Positions 45,290 through 55,601 of a stretch of 64,000 nt of DNA are shown here, one piece after another. The notes beneath the pieces were generated by a model, which was not told the DNA's origin, did not search any database, and saw nothing but the letters and a program-made list of their open reading frames with translations. Location of the stretch: contig CAJNOL010000369.1 of the NCBI GenBank assembly GCA_905250125.1, forward strand, positions 33,826 through 97,825, given 5' to 3'. Source of the stretch: Rotaria sordida. Lineage: Eukaryota; Rotifera; Eurotatoria; Philodinida; Philodinidae. Position numbers and translations under genes: made by a program. The stretch's first letter is position 1. Every line of letters starts with the position of its first letter.

Positions 45290-47160
45290 CTGATTTTTAT
45301 ATTAATTTTTTTTTCATTTCAACATTATTCAAATTCTTAATTTTTCAACCGGCAAACCGGTCGGTCCAGTTCCAAGTATGTACTTAATATTATAACTATA
45401 CTTATTCATTAACAATGTAAGATATTGCCAAAGCATTTGAAAGCCTTGTATTCTTGTAGTTTCATAGGACAAAGTGAATGGAGTGGTCATGACTGGTTTC
45501 ATTCTAGCTGGCTACTAAAACTCATCAGATGGCTTTAATTCATGCGTTCTAAGTAGCATATTTACCATGAAACACAGGATAATCTAATATCCCAATGAAG
45601 GAGTTCTATCACATATTGTAAGTAGGGAAATAAATAAAAGCAAGAAATAACCGAAGAAGACTTAGGTAAGAATTGAATTGAAAACGATTTTGTGATGATC
45701 TAATCTGTTGATATAGGATGCATATGGTATTGTAGTAAAATCGATTTGTTTGACTAATTATATAGTTTATTTCAGTGTCGATGTTTGCATCTGCTTGGGT
45801 TTTAGTATAACGACGTTATTATATAGATTGTTAGAAGGACATTGCATGAAGATAATATTATAGACCAGAATGTCATTGATTGAGGATGGTTACAAGTTTG
45901 CATCTGCTCTGAAAGAAAGTTCTAAAACAGATAAAATTTTCAGATTGAAAATGCTTGTATTTTCACTTTTAAGATTTTGTAAAATAGAGCTTATAATAAA
46001 ATACTTTGAATTATTTATTCATAAGTGATTTACATCTGGCGTAGGAGTGTCAATGAATATACAGCGAATGTTATCGACTATTAAAGTTAATGCTTTTATC
46101 ATTAGTCAATGTTTCTGTACAAATTTTTTTACATTTTTTAAAATCGTTTTTCTGTTTCAAAAAACTTATTTCCTATTTTGAGATATTTCCGATAGAAATA
46201 CGCTTAAGAAACTAATCTAATCGTATATCAATGAGTAGATTAGATCTTTCTGTGTGTATTAGTAGTGTTAACATAAATTACGAATACTCCTACTTCTTGC
46301 ATTGTTCTTTAGCTTTTTTTTTTTGATTGAGATAAAAGTGCGTATGTAATATCAACGAACAAATATAATTATCAATATCCGCGAAATTCTAGATGAAAAT
46401 CGATATTGAAATATGAATAGAATCTGAGTATCAAATCAAAAAATCATGAAGAACAAAAACGAAGCTACAAAATATATCGAATCAAATAAAGAGATTTTCA
46501 ATCGAGTTACTCTGGTTTCTCGAATCGAAATCTGATTGTAATCTGAAATTTGTTGCAAGCATCAAAGTGAAAAATGTATGTAAGAAGATCAAAAGTCAAA
46601 ATGATTTGTAATTTAGAAAAAAAAAGGACAAACTTACAGGCTTGTCAGTAGTGTTCTACGTATACAATATATCAAGTGTCTGTTTGTACTTCAATTCTAT
46701 CTATATGATTTAAAATGATGTGTTCGACATTATGGACATATATGATGTGATTCGAACTCTCTCATTGAATTGTTTTAGACCAACTTGTGCGAACTTGTAT
46801 TGGACTCTAATTTGAAGAAACTCAAATGAAGATTTCGAACGCTTGATTTTCGTAAAGGATTTTAGTGTCAGAGTTGATCAAAGCCGACTATGGCAGCTCT
46901 CACTAATCTTGAAGCTCACCTCTCAAGATGATTTTCAAATAATAGGAAAATTAACAGTAAAACGAATACTTTTTTAAAAAATGCCGCAGCGAGAAATCAT
47001 AATTTTATTCGCGCGTGTAGGAAAGAAAAAGAACAATATGCCTTCGATGACATTATTGCAAAACAAAGAATAATAGAGAGTGACGATTTGATAACACTAT
47101 ATATCATGTTAGTCGTCAATGAGCGAGTGTCTTTATCTTGATTTCTACTGACATCATAGC
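45290..47160. other. 1.9 kb intergenic, one solo MITE arm
   Basis: At 45482-45545, GGTCATGACTGGTTTC...AACTCATCAGATGGC matches one arm of MITE family A. Otherwise AT-rich sequence without recognisable genes. Confidence 0.45.
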
Positions 47161-47163
47161 TTG

Positions 47164-47767
47164 ATGCTTCTGTTTCTCGTCTTAGTCGTTATTCTGTCGT
47201 TCGTGTCACAAGCAAACGGTAATCCGGCTTTCGCTTGCAATTTTGAAAATGAAAATTGGTGTAAAATGCGAAATGGTGTTTCATTCGATCCAGAACGTCC
47301 ATTATATAACTTTACCATTGTTCTATTGGCATCGTCCATCGAATGCGACACATACTTCAATGGATGGACTCTTGAACACACCAATATTTGAGTTGCGCGA
47401 ACACATGTGTTTGAACTTTGCTTATTTCGTTAAGTCCAATGTAAGTATCAGAAATGGAACATATCTTACTGCCAGTCTAAAAGGATGTTACAGGACGACT
47501 TTATGGTCGATAAACACAGGTGACACACAAGGTTGGCAGACATCGCAAATGCAACTTCTCGATCTAACGTGCAACATCACTATTTGGTTCGATGTTATGC
47601 CCGATATTTCCAACGCTGTTTCCGTCGCACTTGACGATATTGTTGTTGATATTTGTCCACGCTATATGACAACGACTACTGCAGCACCTTTCAGTAACTC
47701 TTCGAAATGTACAACCATTATGTACCTTCTAGTACTGTTACTTTCGATTCTATGGGCTTTCGTGTGA
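47164..47767 (+). pseudogene. MAM-domain cell-surface protein with a frameshift
   Basis: Starts MLLFLVLVVILSFVSQANG, a signal peptide, then FACNFENENWCKM, the opening of a MAM domain (C-x-F-E...W-C). Around 47311-47324 the frame must shift by one base to continue. The second frame carries TPIFELREHMCLNFAYFV, YLTASLKGCYR and VSVALDDIVVDICP (the conserved A-L-D-D-I of MAM), followed by a Thr-rich linker and a hydrophobic tail MYLLVLLLSILWAFV, suggesting a GPI anchor or membrane end. No GT-AG intron explains the shift. It is either a young pseudogene or a one-base assembly error. MAM domains mediate extracellular adhesion. Confidence 0.8.
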
Positions 47768-47889
47768 GTTGGTTACAAGAGTGGTGTTAGTGTTTGATCC
47801 AAACTCTCCTCGAACAAATAAGAAGTTCTTTTTTCTATTCGCTCGTTCTCCTCTAAGCTTTATTATTATATCTTGATTTATATATTTAT

Positions 47890-48472
47890 GTATAACCTGT
47901 GTCTCGAAAGTCTTGGCACAAAATGTTCGCTCATTTTTCGGTCATTTAGAAACAACTATTAAGAGCCAAAAACAGTCAGTCAGAATCAGAATTTGATGCT
48001 CTTCCAGAATATATGCCCATGATTTCCTTTCGATCGAGTCTTAGTCAACTATGAGAGCATTTTTTTTAAAGAACTCAAAATGATATTTGTACAATGAAAA
48101 ATGCGAATTTTCTAAAATTCTTATCGTGTGTGATTTAAGTTTTAGAACAGTTTTAAACTAGCCATTTTGTAGACTAAAGGTTGCTCTAAAAAACCGAACT
48201 ATTAAAAACTGTTTCTGTTTTTGTGTTTAGTAAGTTTAAGTTAAAATAAAAAATTAAAGGAAATAAAATTTTGTACAAACATCATTTTGGGCCCCTTAAA
48301 AAATGCTCTCATAGTTGACTAAGACTCGATCGAAAGTAAATCATGCGCATATATTCTGGAAGAGCATCAAATTCTAATTCTGACTGACTATTTTTGACTC
48401 TTAGTAATTGTTTCTAAGTGATCGAAAAATGAGCGAATATTTTGTGCCAAGACTTTCTAGACATAGGTTATA
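47890..48472. mobile_element. TA-type MITE with about 180-bp terminal inverted repeats
   Basis: The left end TATAACCTGTGTCTCGAAAG... and the right end ...CTTTCTAGACATAGGTTATA match for about 180 bp (shared CTTGGCACAAAAT, TCGCTCATTTTTCG, GTTGACTAAGACTCGATCG). TA lies at both borders, as in Tc1/mariner-derived MITEs. It sits exactly at the left edge of the repeat 48473-48583. Confidence 0.85.
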
Positions 48473-48583
48473 TGAATTATATGAATAATTAAAATACGAT
48501 AGAAAACCATAGGTAAAGAATTGATTTAAAGCCAAATATATAGGTTGGTGATTGTTTGTAGTCAGTAGAAAATAAAAATAAGC
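48473..48583 (+). repeat. dispersed repeat, copy 2 (carries the MITE at its left edge)
   Basis: About 90% identical by eye to 3871-3980, same orientation: GATTTAAAGCCAAATATATA, TTGTTTGTAGTCAGTAGAAA. The first copy lies inside the hAT element 2528-4190, so this may be a fragment of a sibling of that element. From 48584 to 49183 nothing is recognised. Confidence 0.75.
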
Positions 48584-49188
48584 AACTTTTCATCGGATGG
48601 AACTTTCAAACTTCCTTCCATTCATTTTTTAGCTATTTAATGGACATGGTGTTCAAAATAAGCATAAAAAAGGTGCTGATTAAGACCTTTAAAATAAAGA
48701 AAAAACGTCGATTATATCCCGAGCCGAGAAGAAGTTATTTCAATTTTCCTGCCTAGAAACTGTGTTTTGACAAAAATTCTAAAGAAGATTTAGAAATGGA
48801 TTTTTTCATTCGAAGCCAGAACAAATCATATTACAATGGTATTTTTTTAATATATTCCAGTGAACTGTTTTAAAGCACTTCATAGATGAAGGTAGCTAAC
48901 GCCATCTGACTTGTTGGTTAATATAAAAATGTTCTATTCAATGATATACTGTTAAGGTACTTTCATTTCATTTTATAATGTTTCTAGAATAAGGAAAAAT
49001 TCATGATTTTTGACCAAATCTTTTTTTTTTGCAAAAACTTCTAATACCACATCTCAGATTAGAACGTCTTGTATTTATTGCATTATATTTTTCTGAAAAA
49101 TCCAAAGCAGGATTGTATATCACTGGGAGAAAGCATAATAAAAACTCAAGAGTTTATTATGGACAGAAAACGCATACGTACTAAGAGT

Positions 49189-49194
49189 TTTATT
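49189..49194 (-). promoter_or_regulatory. poly(A) signal of the F-box gene
   Basis: AATAAA on the minus strand, 50 bp past the stop codon. Confidence 0.5.
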
Positions 49195-49243
49195 TGAAAT
49201 TTTCTTGAAATGACAATAAATGTCTCGAAAAAAAAAACTCTGT

Positions 49244-51012
49244 TTACACTTTTCGCTCAAACAACCAAATTTTGATTTTATCGTGACTAATCTTTTCATA
49301 ATAACCTCGGTCTCTTGAGATCAGATCATTGATAAATTTCAACAAATGGTCAAGATCACCAACTTGGCTACTACGAAATTCAAGCGTTAAACTAGTTAAC
49401 TTTGTCATTGTAGACAAAAGTAACGCTAGAAGTTGTTTCAACAACACTCCATTGTATGATGGAAATGTCAAGTGTAAGATCTCTACGTTAACTTGAAATA
49501 TTTTTTGAATAACTGATCCTTGATCGGACAGATTTATCAAATGAAGTTTTCGAATCATCCTCGACAGGCTATAACGATTTGTTGTTTGCTGGCCAGAAAT
49601 TAGTTCCGTGAGATGATTCTCTTTCAGCTTTAATGAATATAAATTGGGTGTGACTGTTAGAAGAGTTTCAAATGTTTCACTAGTAAATAGAAGATCGTGC
49701 AGATGTAAATGAGTTAGACGTGTAAGATCGATTGTCTCTTGCAAATATGGCACGATCATTGAATAGTCATTGAAATGTTCATCGATGATCTGTAAAGAGA
49801 TTTTCGAAACATCCGAATAATAGTGCACAGGTGTTGTACTCCTATGAATATACAAAGATACTTCAAGGCTTCCCTTCATTACTGCGGATCTGCTTGTTTT
49901 AACAAGATTCAAGTTGTGATGACTGCCAGAGTCAAACGTTCTTTTCCAGTACGGTACAGTATAACATCGAACGAAACGCCTCTCAAACAGATCACAGATA
50001 ACATTATCTATTGTATTGAAGGTTGCACTATACATGTCCAAATTGAATGTATCTCGATTTGGAACACGCATAACAAAATCAAATTCAAATTTTTTCAGTT
50101 TCGATAGCTTTGACGTAAATCGTTGCTCTAGTATCTTTCCATCGATATAGAGTTCCGAAACTGTTGGAATTTTAATACGTAAAAATTTTAAATTTGGAAA
50201 TTTATCTGGTAAATCAATAACGTAGATGAGTCGTGGAAGCTCCACTTTTAAGATTTGTAATGTCGAAGACTGCGTAAGCCGAAACTGATCAGTCTGTTGG
50301 AGAGCGATATCCAAATATCTGAAAATCCAGACAAGAGGAATAGAAGTCTGATAGCGAAAGAGACAATATTCTCGTAAGACCATACTCACCGTAATTGTGA
50401 CAATAATTTATTTACCATATCTATGACATCGGGTGAACAGTGTGTAAAACATGTAAATGATTGCAGGTTCTTCAGTTCCCTCTGATTCTCACGATTTCTT
50501 TTTATTATTTTTAAGGAATCATTGAAGCAGCAGTCTGTTTGTATGTGTAATGTTTTCAATTTAGACGGTAGTATATCCCACAAAATTTCAAGACTTTCGC
50601 CTTCGATTCCAACCACTTTCAGGTATTCTAATTGATGTAATTGGTTTACTTCATTTTGTAAAGACCGCATGTCTTTGTTTGTAACATTGACAACGATCAA
50701 CGAGCGTAAAAGATGGAATTTCGATAGCTTAACATTTGCGAGAAACAATGGTATCACACCATAATTGTCAATGTTAGAAAGGTGCAATGAAATCATTCGT
50801 TTCAAATCGACATTGGTCGAAGTAGAGACAGCAGTTTTGAAATCATCGTAAGTAACATGGTCGACTTTCAGATGAATGTCAGCAAGATGAAGCAATGAAG
50901 AAAAACGTTTGTTGAGATTGTGGAAAGCTTTGAATAGTGAGAGAGCCGATAAATAACTGAAGATGATAAGAAATAGTTCATTTGAGAGGTTTTCAAGCTG
51001 AGTTGATGGCAT
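49244..51012 (-). CDS. F-box protein with leucine-rich repeat-like region
   Basis: Likely substrate adaptor of an SCF-type ubiquitin ligase: the F-box binds Skp1 and the C-terminal part would select targets. Exons 51012-50390 and 50318-49244 are joined across a 71-bp GT-AG intron in phase 2, giving 565 residues. The F-box is at the N-terminus (about residues 4-42): LENLSNELFLIIFSYLSALS then LFKAFHNLNKRFSSLL. The rest has irregular leucine-rich spacing (LKFLRIKIP, LTHLHLHDLLF, LYSLKLKENHLTEL, LTSLTLEFRSSQVGDL), as in many bdelloid F-box proteins. No breaks. The target is unknown. Confidence 0.88.
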
Positions 51013-51480
51013 TATTGTACGGTTACAAAAAGAATGAGTAACTGATGATATTATTTCTTCTTTCTAACCTTACACTTTTCTTGTGCAATTACAGAAACAG
51101 AAAGAGCAAAAACCGTAAATGTGGCAAAGAATGTCCTTGTTCTGTTTGTCATTACTATCTTTTTCTTCTTCGTTTCTTACACAGTTCTCTTTTCTCTCTG
51201 CACTACGATATTTGCCTTTCTGTATCGTGGAAGAAACATTTTGCGTGGTCAGCGATAAGACTTTGCGCTGATAGTCTTTCTTATATTGAATCACTCTATA
51301 AAAACAATTCTTGTATGCTTTCCCTTTTGTTCTCTCAGTAGGTCTATAACTCGTCAAGATCTTTTACCGTCAAGTTCAACAGTTTGTGACTTCTTTTTCT
51401 GCCTCTTTTCCGTTGTTGCACATTCTAATAGGTGTACAATTACAACACAGTACGCTAGAAACCATCACTAGAGGAGCGAC
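51013..51480. other. intergenic between divergent F-box gene and EGF/7TM pseudogene
   Basis: Frames on both strands are complementary shadows. A TATAAAA at about 51296 (+) could belong to the downstream pseudogene. Confidence 0.35.
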
Positions 51481-51483
51481 GGA

Positions 51484-53281
51484 GTGCTTTTCTATCCAGC
51501 ATCCATACTGCCCACGGACAAATTTTCTTTTATGTGTCGAAAAGTAATGATTTGATAGTTGCAGCTACGCTAGTATTTGATGTTGAAACACTTCGTATGC
51601 GAGATGATTTGAAACTTGTTTTAATTAGTAGTGCAACACGAACTGTTGTGTTACGGGCTGGATCAACTTATACACCTTTAATTTTACAAAATGTACTTGA
51701 TTCTGATGCACTTGGCTCATATTTCATCAGAAATTAATGGGAATGCTTACTGTTGAAACTATAATAGAAAATGTTGTTCAGTCTCTTCTCTCTTGAGAAT
51801 AATTCTACTATCCATTGAACTTGACTCATGGCATGATCCGATTGATTTTGATTTCCTATCGGCATTTTGTATGGCTCTCGTATTGAAATTTCCCGTCTGA
51901 TTTACTAATACTACCTACAATATTTGCTCAGAACATAGTTGCGAAAGAGAATTTTACCTGTTTGCCAATATTTAATCGAAATTATTCCTATTATTGTTCA
52001 TGTAAAACAGGTTACTATGGAGTCGATTGTTAGCTGTACGAACAACTTTGTGAAATTGAATGTTTATTAGATGCATTACCATTTAAACTTTGATGCTTGT
52101 GATTCAAACCCTTACTTGAACAATGGCACTTGTCATCTTATGTGCGGTCTTAGTGAAGAAACATCCTATCTGTGCATGTGTTCGAGCCGCTTCTATGGAA
52201 CTCTGTACGAATACCAGAAAGTGTCGGTACGCATGAAGTTGAATATGACAATACTTATATCGATTCGGGTTACTATGGTGCAATTGCACAACATTGGTAC
52301 TTACTTCCGACTGATCAATCAAAATCAGCAAGTTCATTATGGTTTACCATCGATTATCCGCTATGATCATTCTGGTACTTATGTGCCTATACTGAGCCTT
52401 CTTAAAATATACGACGATAGTGTTCATGTTCACTATTTCATCTTATACATATTGAATAAGATGAATATCGACAACTATTCGTCACCTCAATATTGTCCAC
52501 ATGTTGCATCTTTATTCTTGGAAGGTAAGCAGCTGATCATGTTGGATCGTTACATTTTTTTCTCTTTTAGCTGTCGATCGATCGGTTCCAGACATCTTTC
52601 ACTACCATCAGTTTTGTCGAAATGATACCGAACAGCTTTGTTTCTATGGTAACAATTATCTTGGTTTCTTTCAAGAAGATAATTATCGTGCTGATTGTCT
52701 GAGTCATAATAGTCAATTCGATCAATGTTTGGCAAGAGGACGATGTCTTTAAGGTGATTGAAAAGATTCGGACGATTTCATTTGTTTTTGTTCGTCTTGT
52801 TATCAAGGACATCGTTGTGAAATCAGCTTAGACCTATTTTGTTGCACTCTTGATTAAATTACGATTCACTATGTCAAACAAACGTAATGTATTCACGTTT
52901 CCATCGTTTTTCTTCTATTCATGATTGATCTCTTCAATAATCTTTGTTCTTTTGCCATTTTTAAACGACCCAAACGGCGACAATGTGGCGTCGGTAACTA
53001 TTTCTTTACTGTAACCTGTCTCAATCAAATCGTTTTTTTTCTGTTTATTAACGCAAATAATTCTCATAATGATGAATATGAATTATGCGGGAATATGTAA
53101 AGGAATCTCCTATTGGTTTCTCGCAGGTTCGTCAATGTGGACGATGCCAGGATTTCATGTTTGGTTGCTCTGTAATCAAGTCATTGCTTCAATCAAAACT
53201 GAAATGTTTGTATCAACGTACATGTCAAACCCGAAATCTATCTTCAAAGATTCAGATATTCAGACATTTTGCACTGCATGA
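51484..53281 (+). pseudogene. EGF-repeat / seven-transmembrane receptor pseudogene
   Basis: Several broken frames in one orientation carry parts of an extracellular EGF-type protein: YYCSCKTGYYGVDC followed by TAG (about 51985-52032); CDSNPYLNNGTCHLMC and YLCMCSSRFYGTLYE (about 52095-52210); and a later block, FHYHQFCRNDTEQLCFYGNN, QFDQCLARGRCL, FICFCSSCYQGHRCE (about 52590-52830). The block around 52965-53091 reads FKRPKRRQCGVGNYFFTVTC then LNQIVFFLF, which fits the start of a 7TM region of rotifer EGF/7TM proteins as I remember them. That last link is inference. Multiple stops and frame changes separate the parts and no plausible introns remove them. The first open stretch (51534-51737) is unassigned. 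Confidence 0.65.
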
Positions 53282-53575
53282 AGGTCCCATGAGACACTGA
53301 CCAGTAGGCATCATACTGTCACGACATGAATGTTTGAACATCTGAATTCAGATTTTGGCTTTGACACTACTGCGATTGGAGCTTTTTTCTCATATGAAAC
53401 ATCATCGATGTGTTTGCAAAAAAAAAACTTGATCATAAATCTTTTTTCGATATACATTCAGTAAGAGAGGATTGAAGATCGATTATCATCTATCTTTGGT
53501 TGATCATCTCACAAGATCCAATTATCAATGCAATATTCATGTCGAAAATGAATTTTCGTAGACAATAAACTTCTG

Positions 53576-53581
53576 TTTATT
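53576..53581 (-). promoter_or_regulatory. poly(A) signal of the monooxygenase gene
   Basis: AATAAA on the minus strand, 31 bp beyond the stop codon. Confidence 0.6.
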
Positions 53582-53611
53582 GACAGTTCAAAAAAAAAGG
53601 TACGAACAACT

Positions 53612-55601
53612 TTAATGAATCGAATCAGCTGAGAGATGTGCGTTAACAAGAGTATTTAAATGTTTATTCATGTCATAAATGTTGACCTCGTCAATGGTCA
53701 ATTTTGTCGTTTTATTTTCCAAATTATCATTGCCTCGCTTTGAACTCCAGCCGATCCTCTCATTAAGGTTCTCTCGCGCACGTGCACTAGCCTCTTGTAC
53801 TCGTGTCGCCCTCGGCTTTCTCAACTCCTCATACAATTGAAGGCCCTGTTCCACCGTATGCACTGCTTTGCCCCAGTACTCAGGCGAGAAAATAAGAGCA
53901 AGTGCTGCAGCATCCTCAATTGCCATACACGAACCTTGACTTTGATCGGGCAGCATTGGATGTGCAGCATCGCCGAGCAAAGCAACTCGACCTTTTACCC
54001 AATATGGGTATGGATCATGGACGACCAGGCTCCAAAGCTTGATATCCTCAACGTGCTGAAAAATTGCCAATAGATCAGGATCGAGATCAGGATAGTGTGC
54101 GCACAGCATTGATGACGTGGCACTAAAGTTCCAGCCTTCTTCGCTTTGATCATTGTGTTCAGCTGGATAGAAACAATAGAAAGCAATGATTTCACCATTT
54201 GAGCATGATGTCAAGACAATCTTATTGATGCCGAAACCTCCCCAGAACTCGATAGCCCTGTTGGATGCAAAATCTTTAAGACCAAGCTGTTTCACGCGCG
54301 ATGTCGGGATAACACAGCGGTAACAAGCACTCGTGCATCGCTTTGTTTGAGGTACAATTCCGATCAGATCGCGCATACATGAACGAACACCATCGGCACC
54401 GATGACCAGATCGACACGAGTTGATGTGCCAGTGTCGAATGTTACAATGCCGTGTACAAAATCGACGTCAATCGCTTTATGGTTAAGGACGATAGTGACA
54501 CCTAGACTCTTTGCAGTTAACTGTAGTTGCTCGTGCAAATCGATGCGGTGAAACATATGGTAATCATAGCCCCATATCTCTTTATAGTCGCTAAGATCGT
54601 ATACGTCGAGGATTGTGCCATCACTCCAGTTGTGCATAATGAGCTTTTGGATGATGACTGACCTACAGAAAAAATCGAAAAGTCGAAGCACATTAAAATA
54701 GTCCATCACTGGGGAATTGAAATGATTTCTAAAGTATCGATCAATCAAGGTTTGTCTATTCTTGTTACTTTTTATTTTAGTAAGTTTTCTATTGGAAGTT
54801 CTCGAAAAAATTCATCCTAATCTGGGGTTTGTACGTGTCGAAACAGAATTCTCACTATAGTCTCGGTATCTATCAGTCTCATATTAGCTCTGCCCTACGA
54901 TGTTTCAGTATGTAAATCATGTTTTTCGTTTTTCCCCAACGTTTTTGACAGAAATACTATCTCAACTTTGAAAATAATCGACCAGCGCTACGTTGAGTCA
55001 ATTCATAGTGCCAATACTTCACATTGTATATTTATTCTCAGGAATGACTATCTACTCTGCTCACAAAAGGTTCTTTCCGTATGACGTCTGATCCATGTGC
55101 TTGATCTTGTCTATACGACATAGAGTTGAAAGAAGTGGATCAACATTGCGGACCGCCCATCAATGAATCAATCAGAAACGATGCAATTGTCAAGTCTATA
55201 TCAGCACGTCGCTGATGCTAGACTGTAAAAATTAACTGAACGTCAGATCTTGATGATAGATCCTGTATTTAGTATGTTTACCAATGAAAACTAGAAAGTG
55301 TATCCTGATAAATTTGTGAGCATGTTTGAAATTTTGAACTGATCAATTACATTAAGCACCACACAATTCATATTGCTCACCTGGCGGCAACGGCATCGAC
55401 ACCCCACTGTTCAAGATATTTTGTCGCATTAGCAGCTATAGTGATTGAAGCACCAACTTCACTGGCAAAATGAGTACGCTCATAGACAGTCACGTAGTGA
55501 CCTTGATGTCTTAGAGCGATAGCAACCGCTAGACCACCAATACCACAACCAATGATAGCTACATGCAGTGGTACGAATGAGGTGACTGCAGTTGATTCCA
55601 T
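53612..55601 (-). CDS. FAD-dependent monooxygenase (salicylate hydroxylase-like)
   Basis: Group A flavoprotein hydroxylase that uses NAD(P)H and O2 to hydroxylate small, often aromatic compounds. Exons 55601-55381 and 54662-53612 are joined across a 718-bp GT-AG intron in phase 2: 423 residues, normal for the family. Seen: the dinucleotide-binding GCGIGG (18-23) with VTVYER; the DG motif VIGADGVRS (D164); and the GD motif RVALLGDAAHPMLP (G304-D305), followed by GSCMAIEDAAALA. WSDGTILDVYDLSDYKE and FHRIDLHEQL are typical of fungal and bacterial salicylate hydroxylase-type enzymes. The true substrate cannot be told. The gene is intact. Resemblance to fungal or bacterial proteins makes horizontal transfer a candidate explanation, to be tested by phylogeny. 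Confidence 0.93.

Noticed and set aside
49823-50107. Plus-strand frame of 94 codons
   Set aside because: Antisense shadow of the F-box gene exon 2.
50386-50440. Two separate minus-strand genes meeting at 50389
   Set aside because: A 71-bp GT-AG intron in phase joins them into one F-box protein.
53795-54073. Plus-strand frame of 92 codons
   Set aside because: Antisense shadow of the monooxygenase.
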